Part shown: positions 9,557-18,616 of the stretch, piece after piece
How the letters are laid out: each line of letters opens with the position of its first letter
Position numbering within the stretch: position 1 is the stretch's first letter
Assembly (NCBI RefSeq): GCF_006442795.2
Contig: NZ_CP083956.1
Span: 2,333,501 to 2,397,500 of the forward strand
Direction of reading: 5' to 3'
From: Mesorhizobium sp. B1-1-8
Lineage (GTDB): Bacteria > Pseudomonadota > Alphaproteobacteria > Rhizobiales > Rhizobiaceae
Length of the DNA: 64,000 bases
Translations under genes and position numbers: made by a program
The notes under the pieces: model-generated
The model's input: the letters and a program-made list of their open reading frames with translations, nothing else
Database searches by the model: none
Told to the model about the DNA's origin: nothing

Positions 9557-10636
9557 TTACCGTTCGCCGACCGACATGCGGCGCTCGAGATAGGCGCCAT
9601 AGCGGGAAAGGCTGAAGACGAAGACAAAATAGATCATCGCGATGAAGGCATAGACTTCGATATAGGCGAACCGCCATTCGCCGGTGCCGTAAGCGGCATT
9701 GCCGGAAGCCAGGATCTCGAAGAAGCCGACAATGACCACCAGCGAGGTCTCCTTGAAGGAGATGACGAACTGGTTGATCGTTGCCGGCAGCGCGTTGCGC
9801 ATGGCCTGGGGCAGGAGAATGCGGCCGATACGCTGCCAATAGTTCATGCCGAGCGCCATGGCGGCCTCTTCCTGTCCGCTGGGAACGCCCTGCATGCCGC
9901 CTCTGACGATCTCGGCCTGATAGGCCGAGAAGAACAGGGCGGAACCGAGGATCACCCGGTACAGCTTGTCGCCTGCCAGCCATTGCGGCAGGGCGAAGGG
10001 CAGGACGATGGCGAATGTGAACAGGATGGAGATCAATGGCAGCGAACGGACACCATCGATGATGAGGCCGGTGGTGCGGGATATCCAGGGCAGTTCCGAC
10101 CGGCGCAGCAGCGCCAGGCAGATCGCCAGCGGAAAGCCGATCAGACAGGTCGTCACGAAGATGAAGAGGGTCAGCGCCAGGCCGCCCCACGCTTCCTCGC
10201 CAACATGGGCGAGCCCAAGCACGCCGCCTTTCATCAGCACGTAATAGAGCGCCGCTCCGGCGCCCCATACCAGAGCGATCCGCCGGCCGGTCCAGAAGGC
10301 CGGGATACAGCTCAGCACCGTCATCACCACCACGGTGACGCAGGCCAGCGCCGAGCGCCATTGCTCCTCGAAGGGATAAAGACCGAACAGAATGATCCGC
10401 CATCTGGCGGCGATGACCGACCAGCAGGCCCCTGACGCTGCCTGGCAGGCTTCCGGCCCGCCGCTGGTGGTGAAGACGGCCGAGAAGATCGCCCAGTTCA
10501 GAAGCTTCCAGCCCAGGAAGACAAGGATCGCCAGGGAGACCAGCGACAACAGCGCCTGAAGCGGCGTCGCAAAGAAGCGGCGCCTCAGATCCTCGATCTT
10601 TCCCGGAGCGGGGGGCGCGACAATGACCATCTCCAT
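9557..10636 (-). CDS. Amino-acid ABC transporter permease (AapM-like)
   Basis: This 359-residue inner-membrane permease has several hydrophobic segments and the EAA-type loop EEAAMALGMNYWQRIGRI that docks on the ATPase. The C-terminal permease domain begins near ALTLFIFVTTCLIGFPLAI. Length fits the long AapM class rather than the short HisM class. It starts three bases after the AapQ-like gene and precedes the ATPase, so the transporter is one operon. Confidence 0.92.
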   Translation of the reverse strand: MEMVIVAPPAPGKIEDLRRRFFATPLQALLSLVSLAILVFLGWKLLNWAIFSAVFTTSGGPEACQAASGACWSVIAARWRIILFGLYPFEEQWRSALACVTVVVMTVLSCIPAFWTGRRIALVWGAGAALYYVLMKGGVLGLAHVGEEAWGGLALTLFIFVTTCLIGFPLAICLALLRRSELPWISRTTGLIIDGVRSLPLISILFTFAIVLPFALPQWLAGDKLYRVILGSALFFSAYQAEIVRGGMQGVPSGQEEAAMALGMNYWQRIGRILLPQAMRNALPATINQFVISFKETSLVVIVGFFEILASGNAAYGTGEWRFAYIEVYAFIAMIYFVFVFSLSRYGAYLERRMSVGER

Positions 10637-10639
10637 CTC

Positions 10640-11803
10640 TCATCCCCTCAGTTGATTGCCCTTGAGGGCAATGGCTTTGTTGATGCGGTTGAACATGGCG
10701 GCCAGGCTGAGGTTGATAGCGAGGAAGCCTGCCATCAGGATGCCGATTGCTTCCAGCGTCTGGCCGGAATGGTTGATGGCCAGCGCCACGATCATGAAGA
10801 AATCGGTGAAGCCCACCGCGATGCCCATCGTGGTCGCCTTCATCAGCCAGACATACTGGTTGGCCAGGATCGGCAGCATGGCACGGAGCGCCAGCGGCAG
10901 CCGCACCAGCGTGAAGACGCGCCAGGGGCTCAGGCCCAGCGAGCGCGCGGCCTCCATCTGGCCCTTGCCGACGGACTTGAAGCCGCCGCGCACGATCTCG
11001 GCAATATAGGAACCGCCATAGATCGCGATCGCGACCGCAAGCGCTGAAAATTCCGGCGGAATGCGCAGGCCGCCCCTGAGGTTGAGGCCTTGCAGTGCCG
11101 GGAAGTCGAGCAACGGCACGTCAGGCAAGCGCCCGGCCACCAGTATGCTGGCCGCGCAGGCCAGCGCCGCCGCCGCGCCTATAAGCTGGATGGTGACGCG
11201 CTGGCCGACCGGCTGGCTGAGGCGCGACGTCCTGCCCAGCCATACCGGCAGCACGATTGCCGCGACCACGGCCAATGTCGCGGCGGCCATCGCCGCGCCG
11301 CCGACATTCGGGACCGGCACGTAGAGGCCGCGACTGGTCAGCAGAAGGCCCCAGGCTTGGTGCGCGCTGCGCGGCGGAGGCAGATGCGTGATGAGCGCAT
11401 ACCAGAAGAAAACCTGCAGGATCAGCGGGATGTTTCGGAAGATGTCGACATAAGTGCGGCCGAGCAACTGCGCCAGTTCATTCGTAGAGGTCCGGGCCAG
11501 GCCGACGACCGTGCCGACGATGGTTGCAAGCATCAGCCCGACGCTTCCCAGGAACAGCGTGTTGAGGATGCCGATGAGGAAGTACCACCAATAGGGATCG
11601 TTGGCGGTCGCCGGCAGGAGCGAGAAGTTGACGTCCCAGCCGGTCGACTTGAACAGAAAATCAAAGCCGGAGGTGATCCCTTGCTCGGCCAGGTTCCGTC
11701 GTGCGATCACAACGCCGGCAAGCACCAGCGCGGCGATCGAGCCGACATACAGGACCTGCACGAATGCGTTGCGGACCTTCTGATTTCTCAGCAGGCTGCT
11801 CAT
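10640..11803 (-). CDS. Amino-acid ABC transporter permease (AapQ-like)
   Basis: This 387-residue permease has an N-terminal membrane anchor, FVQVLYVGSIAALVLAGVV, and two later membrane blocks. The EAA loop is MEAARSLGLSPWRVFTLV. A conserved stretch near RNIPLILQVFFWY is typical of AapQ/BztB proteins. It forms the heterodimeric channel with the next gene product. It lies 82 bases downstream of the binding-protein gene on the same strand. Confidence 0.92.
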   Translation of the reverse strand: MSSLLRNQKVRNAFVQVLYVGSIAALVLAGVVIARRNLAEQGITSGFDFLFKSTGWDVNFSLLPATANDPYWWYFLIGILNTLFLGSVGLMLATIVGTVVGLARTSTNELAQLLGRTYVDIFRNIPLILQVFFWYALITHLPPPRSAHQAWGLLLTSRGLYVPVPNVGGAAMAAATLAVVAAIVLPVWLGRTSRLSQPVGQRVTIQLIGAAAALACAASILVAGRLPDVPLLDFPALQGLNLRGGLRIPPEFSALAVAIAIYGGSYIAEIVRGGFKSVGKGQMEAARSLGLSPWRVFTLVRLPLALRAMLPILANQYVWLMKATTMGIAVGFTDFFMIVALAINHSGQTLEAIGILMAGFLAINLSLAAMFNRINKAIALKGNQLRG

Positions 11804-11885
11804 TTTCCGACCCTTCCCGAATTGTCGCTTGCTCCGCCCGGCGCGAGCCGGGCGAAGCCTGAAGCGAACTCCGTTGAAAAACGGA

Positions 11886-12914
11886 TCAGTCGATCACCAA
11901 CGGGAACAGGACGCCGCCATTGTTCCACAGGTTGGTCAGTTCGCGATCCATCTTGTAGGGCGACCCCTTGCCGAGATCGCGATCGAAGATTTCGCCGTAG
12001 TTGCCGACCTTCTTGATGACGTTGTAGGCCCAGTCGTCGGGGAGCCCGAGACCCTTGCCCATGCCCGGCGAGGCGCCGAGGAACTTGGCGACTTGCGGCG
12101 AGGTCGGCTTTGCCTTGATTTCGTCGACGTTCTTGGACGTGATACCTTCCTGTTCGGCGAACAGCAGGGCGGTCAGCGTCCAATTGGCGATGTCGACCCA
12201 GTTATCGTCACCCTGGCGCACAATCATCACTTCCGGCTCGACCGCGAGAACGTCGGGCAGGATCACGTGGTCGTCCACCTTGCCTTTGGCGACGCGAGCT
12301 ATCGCGAGGACCGGTCCCCACTGGGCGTACATGTCGCAGCGGCCGGAGAAATATGCCTGCTCGAGTTCTTCCGTCTTCTCGATGACGACCGGTTCCAGCT
12401 TGATCCCGATCTTTTGCGAATACGCCGCAACCTGCTGCTCGATCGTCGTGCCGGCAGGAATGCAGATAGTGCCGCCCGTGGCGTCCTTGAGCGACTTGAG
12501 GTTGAGCTCCTTGTGCGCCATCACCTTGGTGGTTCCGAGGTAATAGGACATGGAGAATTGCAGCCCAAGCTCGGTGTCGCGGCTGAGCGTGCCGCCCGAC
12601 GCCTTGATGATGATGTCGACATCGCCCGATTGCAGGGACGGCCAGCGCTGCGCCCAGCTGATAGGCACGACCTTCAGCTTTGACGGGTCCCCCAGCACGG
12701 CCGTGGCAACGGCCCTGCAGAGGTCGATGTCCATGCCCTTCCAGTTGCCCTTGTCATCCACCTCGGCAAAGCCGAGATAGGAGCCGTCATGGCCGGTGCA
12801 GTTGAGCGTTCCGCGCGCCTTGACGGTGTCGAGCGTCTTGCCGCCCGCGGCCTCTGCCGGGGCTGAAAAATGCACGAGGCCAAGGGCCAGGGCCCCCCAT
12901 TTGATCATTTTCAT
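11886..12914 (-). CDS. Amino-acid ABC transporter periplasmic binding protein (AapJ-like)
   Basis: This 342-residue solute-binding protein begins with a clear signal peptide (charged MKMIK, hydrophobic core, cleavage near APAEA-AGG). The mature start KTLDTVKARGTLNCTG is typical of AapJ/BztA family proteins. It should capture an amino acid or related compound in the periplasm and deliver it to the AapQ/AapM-like permeases. It is the first gene of the transporter operon. A LysR gene ends 84 bases upstream on the same strand, with a strong hairpin between. Confidence 0.93.
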   Translation of the reverse strand: MKMIKWGALALGLVHFSAPAEAAGGKTLDTVKARGTLNCTGHDGSYLGFAEVDDKGNWKGMDIDLCRAVATAVLGDPSKLKVVPISWAQRWPSLQSGDVDIIIKASGGTLSRDTELGLQFSMSYYLGTTKVMAHKELNLKSLKDATGGTICIPAGTTIEQQVAAYSQKIGIKLEPVVIEKTEELEQAYFSGRCDMYAQWGPVLAIARVAKGKVDDHVILPDVLAVEPEVMIVRQGDDNWVDIANWTLTALLFAEQEGITSKNVDEIKAKPTSPQVAKFLGASPGMGKGLGLPDDWAYNVIKKVGNYGEIFDRDLGKGSPYKMDRELTNLWNNGGVLFPLVID

Positions 12915-12956
12915 ATTCTTGTCTCCACTGTTGAGTTGTTCCGTTTCTTGTTGTTG

Positions 12957-12982
12957 GAGGTCCGAAGAAGACTTCGGACCTC
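12957..12982 (-). terminator. Strong hairpin between LysR gene and aapJ-like gene
   Basis: Two perfect 11-base arms (GAGGTCCGAAG and its complement) flank a four-base loop, AAGA on the plus strand. It lies 17 bases past the LysR stop codon and 42 bases before the binding-protein start. No T-run follows on the minus strand, so it may be a factor-assisted terminator, an mRNA-end stabiliser or an attenuator between regulator and transporter. Confidence 0.55.
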
Positions 12983-12998
12983 AGTCACGATGCCGCTC

Positions 12999-13949
12999 CT
13001 AGTCGGAAAGCGGGGTTGGTTTCGGCAGGGCGGAAATCTTCAGGTCGCTTCCCCAATCCTGCTGGACCAGCCATCGGTGCAGGGCGGCCACCGCCTTCGC
13101 ACGCAGATGGCCGCGCGGGACGATCAGGTAGAATCCGGGGACTTCCTCCGGTTTCATATCGGCGAGGGCGTCGCGGCCGATCGGCGCGACCAGCGCGCCG
13201 GACTTCAGATCCTCCACGGCATCGATGACGGAGACCAATCCGACGCCGATGCCTTGCATGGTTGCACGGCGCATGGTTGCCGCATCGTCGAAGCCGATAC
13301 TGCGGTCGCCTTCCGTCTGCTCGACGGCAAGGTGGCGCAATATGTCCGGCCACAGGCGCTTCGACTTGACGGTGTCGAGCAGCGTGAACCGCGTCAGGTC
13401 CTGCGCCGACTTGATCTTTTCGCCGATGGCCGGCGTGCAGCAGATGATCTTCGGGTCCGGCACCAGCAGCGTCGTCTCGTAGTCCGGCCAGTTGCCGTAG
13501 CCCCACTGCACGGTCATATCGATGTCGTCGCGTCCGAAATCCGGCAGGTCGACCATCGTCGTCAGGCGCAGATCCGCGACCGGCAGGATCTCGCGAAACA
13601 GCGAAAGCCGCGGCAACAGATAGTGGGTGGCGAAGTAGGGGCTCGCATTGAGGTTGATGCGATCCCGATAGTTCGACTTGGTGACGCGGCGAACGCCTTC
13701 GGAAAACTCGTCAAAGCCTGCCTTGACGTAGTGCGACAGAAGGATCGCCGACTCAGTCAGTTCGATCGACCGGCCCTTGCGCTCGAACAGCGTCACTTGC
13801 AGCGTGTCCTCAAGCAGCTTGATCTGCTGGCCGACGGCCTGCGGCGTCACCAAAAGCTCATCGGCGGCCTGGCGAAAGCTCTTGTGCTGCACGACGGCAT
13901 GGAAGACCCGCAGCGCATTGAGCGAGGGAAGGCGAAGCTTGCCGGCCAT
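12999..13949 (-). CDS. LysR-family transcriptional regulator, GcvA-like
   Basis: This 316-residue regulator starts with a winged helix-turn-helix (PSLNALRVFHAVVQHKSFRQAADEL in two halves, then TPQAVGQQIKLLED) followed by a LysR substrate-binding domain. The frame is open upstream, but the ATG at 13949 is preferred because AAAGGAGG lies just before it and the family N-terminus starts there. It precedes the AapJ-like gene on the same strand, so it may control that transporter and the catabolic genes behind it. The unusual point is co-directional rather than divergent placement. Confidence 0.9.
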   Translation of the reverse strand: MAGKLRLPSLNALRVFHAVVQHKSFRQAADELLVTPQAVGQQIKLLEDTLQVTLFERKGRSIELTESAILLSHYVKAGFDEFSEGVRRVTKSNYRDRINLNASPYFATHYLLPRLSLFREILPVADLRLTTMVDLPDFGRDDIDMTVQWGYGNWPDYETTLLVPDPKIICCTPAIGEKIKSAQDLTRFTLLDTVKSKRLWPDILRHLAVEQTEGDRSIGFDDAATMRRATMQGIGVGLVSVIDAVEDLKSGALVAPIGRDALADMKPEEVPGFYLIVPRGHLRAKAVAALHRWLVQQDWGSDLKISALPKPTPLSD

Positions 13950-14032
13950 GGTGAAGTCCGCCTCCTTTCTTTCGAGACTCCGTTGATCATGCACTGCGCT
14001 ATTTCAGACGCCATCGGCTTCTGACGATTGAT

Positions 14033-14782
14033 TTACGCGTAAATGTAACCGCCTGAGACGATTACGTTTTCGCCAGTCATGTAGGTGTTCTTAGGCCCAC
14101 CGGTCATGAGCACCCATTCGGCGATTTCCGTCGGCTCGGCGCCACGGCCGAGCGGGCTTGCCTTGGCGAGTTCCTCAAGGAAGCCGAGGGCTTTTGCCTT
14201 CTCCGTGGCCATGCCGGCCGGCGCAACGGAGTTCACCAGGATGCCATCCTTGGCGACGTAATGCGCGAAGGATCGCGTCAAGCTGACGACGGCCGCCTTG
14301 GTCGCCGCGTAATGGGCGTTCTGCGGATGCGCCTTGAAGGCGTCGACGGACGTCAGGTTGACGATGCGGCCGCGCACATGGGCTTTCGGCTCCTGCGACT
14401 GCATGTGGCGAACGGCGGCCACCATCATGTGGTAGGTGCCCTTGATGTTGATGCCGTTCGAAGCGTCCCACTCGGCGTCGGTGATCTCGAGGAGCGGGCG
14501 ACGCGGATAGATCGCGGCGCAGTTAATCAGCGTGTCGACGCGCCCGAGCTTCGAAACGATGGCGTCGAAGGCTGCGTGGCACTGCGGGCCGACCTGGATA
14601 TCGCAAGTCGCGGCAGCGGTCGGCAGGCCCTTGGCCTTCGCGGGTTCCAGCGCACCCTCGGCGGCCTCCTGGTTGATGTCGATGATGCCGATCTTCGCCG
14701 CTCCCGCCTCGACAGCCATGCGAGCCAGGAGCGCGCCGAGGCCGGCGCCGCCGCCAACGATGAGCACGGAAAGATCTTTCAT
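14033..14782 (-). CDS. SDR-family oxidoreductase
   Basis: This 249-residue classical short-chain dehydrogenase has a cofactor loop [14 protein letters not shown] near residues 8-21, NCAAIYPR in place of the usual NNAG motif, and the active-site YAATK. The C-terminus [19 protein letters not shown] is typical of 3-oxoacyl-reductase-like SDRs. The ATG at 14782 is chosen over the longer open frame because the family N-terminus begins there. It follows another SDR by ten bases. The substrate is unknown; a hydroxy or oxo intermediate of the same pathway is likely. Confidence 0.9.
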   Translation of the reverse strand: MKDLSVLIVGGGAGLGALLARMAVEAGAAKIGIIDINQEAAEGALEPAKAKGLPTAAATCDIQVGPQCHAAFDAIVSKLGRVDTLINCAAIYPRRPLLEITDAEWDASNGINIKGTYHMMVAAVRHMQSQEPKAHVRGRIVNLTSVDAFKAHPQNAHYAATKAAVVSLTRSFAHYVAKDGILVNSVAPAGMATEKAKALGFLEELAKASPLGRGAEPTEIAEWVLMTGGPKNTYMTGENVIVSGGYIYA

Positions 14783-14792
14783 CCTATTTTCC

Positions 14793-15503
14793 TCACTTGG
14801 TGCCGCTCGGCGAGGTCGGCCAAGTCGGCATGATGTCGAAGCGGGTAACATCGGCCCACGCGGGCAAGGCGAGCAGCGCGACGACCATCCTGGCCAGGTC
14901 ATCCGGCTGCACCACTTTTCCGGCGTACATGGCCGCACGGGCCTCGGCGCCGAGGATGTCGTTGTAAAGCTGCGTCTCGACGCGGCCGGCGACGATCTCG
15001 GTCACACGTATTCCGAACTGGGAGAGGTCGGCGCGCAGCGCGGCGGCGAAACCGGAGATCGCCGCCTTGGTGGCTGAATAGACGGCAATGTTGGAGAATG
15101 GCGCGTGGCCCGCAACGGAGCCGGTGAACATTATGTGCCCCGACTGACGATCGCGCATCTGCGGCACGACAAGGCGAGTGAGCATGATCGCCGCGCTGAG
15201 GTTCACCTCCAGCGTCGCGTCGATGTCGGCGATCGTCATGTCGGCGAAATTGCCGAGTGGCGGCATGATGCCGGCATTGTTGATCAGCACGTCGATGGTG
15301 AGATCGGCCAGCACCGATTCCAGCGCTTCTCGGTCGGTGACGTCGACGGCAATGGGCACGATACCGGGCCGCTCGGCCTGCAGTTCCTTGAGAGGGGCCT
15401 TGCTGCGCCCAACCGCATAGACGTCGTAGCCGGCGTCGCTCAACGCAATCGCGATGGCTCGCCCTATGCCGCTCGTCGCACCTGTGATGAAGGCTGTCGT
15501 CAC
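14793..15503 (-). CDS. SDR-family oxidoreductase, GTG start
   Basis: This 236-residue short-chain dehydrogenase has [12 protein letters not shown] near residues 4-15, [10 protein letters not shown] and the catalytic YSATK. It resembles YdfG-type NADP serine/3-hydroxy-acid dehydrogenases. The GTG at 15503 is preferred over an ATG 72 bases upstream, because GGGGAAG precedes it and the protein begins directly with the Rossmann strand. It is the first gene of a two-gene SDR unit. Confidence 0.88.
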   Translation of the reverse strand: MTTAFITGATSGIGRAIAIALSDAGYDVYAVGRSKAPLKELQAERPGIVPIAVDVTDREALESVLADLTIDVLINNAGIMPPLGNFADMTIADIDATLEVNLSAAIMLTRLVVPQMRDRQSGHIMFTGSVAGHAPFSNIAVYSATKAAISGFAAALRADLSQFGIRVTEIVAGRVETQLYNDILGAEARAAMYAGKVVQPDDLARMVVALLALPAWADVTRFDIMPTWPTSPSGTK

Positions 15504-15793
15504 GTGGGCTTCCCCATTTGCCTGGCTTTCAGTCTGCGGCCTGGGCCGCCGCCGCGAAACCAAGAAAACCAGCAAAAAGGAAAGATAAACTTTCGTAATT
15601 GGTTCCTGCGTCCAGAATTTTTCGAGCCGGCAGTGCGATTTAGAAAGCTGAAAATCCCAAGAAACCGCGGGAAAGCGACGTGCTCAGCCGCATTGCAAGG
15701 GTCGCTGCCGGCCAGCGGAGCAAAAACATGGCTTTCGCAAGCGTGGTGGGCGGCGAAGCCGGTCCCGCAAAAAGGCCCCGAACAGTCGAGCTC
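15504..15793. other. Intergenic region between GntR and SDR genes
   Basis: About 290 bases with no convincing gene. The part next to the SDR start is A-rich and probably holds its promoter. A GGAAC on the minus strand (15602-15606) lacks a good partner element. Nothing else is visible. Confidence 0.6.
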
Positions 15794-16582
15794 TCACGCA
15801 CCTGTCGAGGCAGGCCTCTTCATGCCTTTGAAGAGCGAGGCTGCGGCCGCTTTCTGATCGACATCCGTCGCCTCCACGCCTGAAGCCCGGGCCAGGGCGC
15901 GGACGCGCCCCAGGCTGTTGTGCAGGTGCTTGCGCATGGCCTGTCGCGCCTTGCCACCGTCCTGCCTCTCGATGGCATCGACGATGGCTTTGTGCTCGCT
16001 GTGGATACGGGCGTAATAGCTGTCCTTGAGCGCGGGTTCGACCACATAGCCCAGCTGGAAGCGCGGCACGATCATGGGCCCGAGATAGCTCAGGAAGCCG
16101 TGGATGAACTCGTTGCGCGCGGCTTTGGCGATCGCCAGGTGGAAATCGTAGTCGTAGTGGATCTGGACGGCTGAGGGATCGGCCTGCTGGGCGTCAACCT
16201 GTTCCATCATGGCGCGGATATCGCGCGCGTCCTTGTCGGTGCGCCGTTCCGCGCAAAGCCCGGCGGACTCCACCTCGACGCTCAACCTCAATTCGAGCAG
16301 CGCGATGGTCTCCGGCAGGGTGCGCAGCGCCTCGTCGGGAATCGAAAAATTGCGCGGCGCCGGCGTCTCACTGACGAACATGCCGCGCCCCTGCTGCGGC
16401 ACCACCATGCCCTCCGAGCGAAGCCGCGCAACCGCTTCGCGCACAACGGTGCGGCTGACGTCGTATTCGGCGCAAAGCTCCGCCTCGGTCGGCAATTGCG
16501 CGCCGGGCTGCAACCGACCTGAGCGGATCTTCTCGGCCAGGCCCTCCGCCACGACGGTGGAAAGCGGCTTGCGCTTCGTCAT
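15794..16582 (-). CDS. GntR-family regulator, FadR subfamily with FCD domain
   Basis: This 262-residue regulator has an N-terminal winged helix (TEAELCAEYDVSRTVVREAV then LRSEGMVVPQQGRGMFV) and an all-helical FCD ligand domain. Acidic and histidine residues in YDYDFHLAIAKAARN and HSEHKAIVDAI fit the metal-binding FCD type that senses carboxylates. It lies within the catabolic block and is the natural candidate to control the divergent promoters at 19514-19620, where a palindrome is present. Confidence 0.9.
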   Translation of the reverse strand: MTKRKPLSTVVAEGLAEKIRSGRLQPGAQLPTEAELCAEYDVSRTVVREAVARLRSEGMVVPQQGRGMFVSETPAPRNFSIPDEALRTLPETIALLELRLSVEVESAGLCAERRTDKDARDIRAMMEQVDAQQADPSAVQIHYDYDFHLAIAKAARNEFIHGFLSYLGPMIVPRFQLGYVVEPALKDSYYARIHSEHKAIVDAIERQDGGKARQAMRKHLHNSLGRVRALARASGVEATDVDQKAAAASLFKGMKRPASTGA

Positions 16583-16638
16583 TTAGGCCCTTCCGTTCAA
16601 GTTCAGATTCGGGATCATGCCCGAACCGGCAAGACCAT

Positions 16639-16986
16639 TCAAACCGCCGCCGTGACGATGAGTTCAACCAGCATGCCGGACTTGGCCATCCGTCCTTCGC
16701 CGGAGGAGCGCGCCGGTGCGTGCTCCTTCGGCATCCAGGCGTCCCAGACCGGGTTGACCTCGTCGAAATCCCGCACGTCGTCCAGCCACATCTGAACGTG
16801 GAGGATCCGGGTCTTGTCGGTGCCGGCCTTGGCGAGCAGCGCGTCGATCTTGCCGAGCACCTCGCGCATCTGGTCGGCTGCGGATTGTCCCGGCCTGGCG
16901 ACTTGGCCGGTGAGATACAGCGTGCTGTTGTAGATGACGCCGTGATGGATGCGGGTGTCGAAGTCGAAACGCTGGATATCGCCCAC
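16639..16986 (-). CDS. RidA family (YjgF/YER057c/UK114) protein
   Basis: This 115-residue protein has the chorismate-mutase-like RidA fold, with NSTLYLTGQVA near residues 20-30, the arginine-containing end PARSSGEGRMAKSGMLVEL, and normal length. RidA proteins hydrolyse reactive enamine or imine intermediates made by PLP enzymes or amino-acid oxidases. The GTG at 16986 is chosen since AGGAAG precedes it and the frame upstream is antisense to the next gene. Its presence suggests that an imine is formed in this pathway, consistent with the DAO-type oxidase at 20400. Confidence 0.85.
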   Translation of the reverse strand: MGDIQRFDFDTRIHHGVIYNSTLYLTGQVARPGQSAADQMREVLGKIDALLAKAGTDKTRILHVQMWLDDVRDFDEVNPVWDAWMPKEHAPARSSGEGRMAKSGMLVELIVTAAV

Positions 16987-17000
16987 TGGATTCTTCCTTG

Positions 17001-17807
17001 TCAGATTGCCGGTGTCTGCCGGATGGGGTTGCCCTGCAGGTATTGCGCGTACGGCGCCTGGACGAGCCAGCCGGCATCGATGGGAAGCGTGACGCCGGTG
17101 ATCGACGCGGCGCGGTCGGAGCAGAGGAACAAGGCTGCTTCGGCGACATCGCGCGGCTCGACGAAGCGGCGCAGCGCAGTGGTTGCCTGTATCGCTTCCG
17201 GATTGCGCTCGCCCTTGGCGATTTTGGCCTTCAGCCCGTCGGATAGCGTATATCCCGGCGCCACGGCGTTGACGCGAACGCCGTGCGGGCCAAGCTCGGC
17301 CGCAAGCATCCGGGTGAGCGCCAGCACCGCATGCTTTCCCGGTGTGTAGGCGGGCAGCGACAGCGGCGCGAAGGAGGCGAGCGAGCCAACATTGAGGATC
17401 GCGCCGCGTCCGGCGGCCGACATCAGTCGGCCGAAGACCTGACAGCCCAGCAGCGTGCCGCGATAGTTGATGCGCCACATCTTCTCGTCTTCGTCGAGGT
17501 CCTGATCGAGGACATGCTTGCCGCTCTGCAGGATGCCGGCGCAGTTGACCACCACATCGGGTGTGCCGAACGTGCCCACGACCTCCCGCGCCAGCGTCTC
17601 GACGGAGGCCGGATCGGCGACATCGGTCTGCACGAAGCGGGCACTCGGCGCACCCGCTGCCTCGCTGGCGCCCGCCGCTTCCTCGCCTCGAACGGCATCG
17701 CGGCCTGCGACGGCCACCTGGAAGCCGTCCTCGGCGAAGCGCAGCGCGATGGCGCGTCCGATGCCGGACGTGCCGCCGATGACGACCGCTGTCGATGCCT
17801 CAGCCAT
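17001..17807 (-). CDS. SDR-family oxidoreductase
   Basis: This 268-residue classical SDR has [20 protein letters not shown] near residues 9-28, NCAGILQSG and the catalytic YTPGK. The end is GVTLPIDAGW as in glucose-dehydrogenase-like SDRs. Its ATG overlaps the AroE-like stop by eight bases, so the two are coupled. Substrate unknown. Confidence 0.9.
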   Translation of the reverse strand: MAEASTAVVIGGTSGIGRAIALRFAEDGFQVAVAGRDAVRGEEAAGASEAAGAPSARFVQTDVADPASVETLAREVVGTFGTPDVVVNCAGILQSGKHVLDQDLDEDEKMWRINYRGTLLGCQVFGRLMSAAGRGAILNVGSLASFAPLSLPAYTPGKHAVLALTRMLAAELGPHGVRVNAVAPGYTLSDGLKAKIAKGERNPEAIQATTALRRFVEPRDVAEAALFLCSDRAASITGVTLPIDAGWLVQAPYAQYLQGNPIRQTPAI

Positions 17808-18612
17808 TGCCGCGATCCTTCCGCTCGATGTCGAAGAATTCGGACATGGCCTCGACCTGGAAATCCATCATCGGGCGCCCCGGCTGGATGCGACAGCCGA
17901 TCTCCTTCGCCGCCTTGAGCAGCGCCGTCTCGGCCGGCTCCATGATGATGTCGACCACCGTCATCTCCGGCGTCAGCTTGGTCACGTCCATCGGCAGCGG
18001 ATCGGTGGGCTTCAGTCCGGAAGGTGTCGCGTTGATCGCCATGTCCATTCCGGGTGGATCAGGCTCTCCGACCTCGATCCGGCAGCGGGGGAAAGCCTTG
18101 TTGACCAGCGATGCGAGTTTTTGCGCGCGTCCCCTGTCGATATCGGCCAGGCGGATTTCCGCCGCGCCTTCTTCGGCAAGGCAATAAGTCAGCGAGGCGC
18201 CCGCGCCGCCGGCGCCGACCTGGAGGATGCGCTTGCCGGCGATCCGGTGTTCGCCGGCCTTCAGCCCCTCGATGAAGCCGACGCCGTCGAAATTGTCGGC
18301 ATACCAGCTGCCATCCGCCTGCCGGCGCACGGAATTCGCGCTCTGCACGCGTGCGGCGCGATCGTGGGCCGTCGCGCATTTGTGAAAGACCGCGACCTTG
18401 TATGGCACCGAGATGATCACGCCGCGAATGTTCTCGGCCGCCGTGATGCCGGCCCAGAAGGTTTCAAAATCCTCCGGGCGGCAGCTCAACGGCACCATCA
18501 GGCTGTCGAGGCCCTTCTGCTCGAAGATTTCGTTGAACATGCCGGGGCTCTTGGCATGCCCGACTGGATGGGCCAGCATCACGAAGACATCGGCCTTGCC
18601 GGTTCCGCGCAT
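17800..18612 (-). CDS. Shikimate dehydrogenase-like protein (AroE family)
   Basis: This 270-residue protein has the AroE layout: substrate domain with GHAKSP at 18-23, catalytic K72 in VPYK and D109 in NFDG, then the NADP domain with VGAGGAGAS. The usual HSxSP substrate motif reads HAKSP, losing the first serine, which points to a catabolic quinate/shikimate-like role rather than the housekeeping enzyme. The ATG at 18612 has GAAGGA in front and starts four bases after the upstream stop; an ATG at 18642 is possible but overlaps that gene. Confidence 0.88.
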   Translation of the reverse strand: MRGTGKADVFVMLAHPVGHAKSPGMFNEIFEQKGLDSLMVPLSCRPEDFETFWAGITAAENIRGVIISVPYKVAVFHKCATAHDRAARVQSANSVRRQADGSWYADNFDGVGFIEGLKAGEHRIAGKRILQVGAGGAGASLTYCLAEEGAAEIRLADIDRGRAQKLASLVNKAFPRCRIEVGEPDPPGMDMAINATPSGLKPTDPLPMDVTKLTPEMTVVDIIMEPAETALLKAAKEIGCRIQPGRPMMDFQVEAMSEFFDIERKDRGNG

Positions 18613-18616
18613 CGGT

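Noticed and set aside
12920..12941. GGAAC element upstream of the AapJ-like gene
   Set aside because: No GTT or TT at the needed spacing.
15582..15606. GGAAC element upstream of the SDR gene at 15503
   Set aside because: The -10 reads TCTT at N16, so it fits only the loosest form; likely a chance match.
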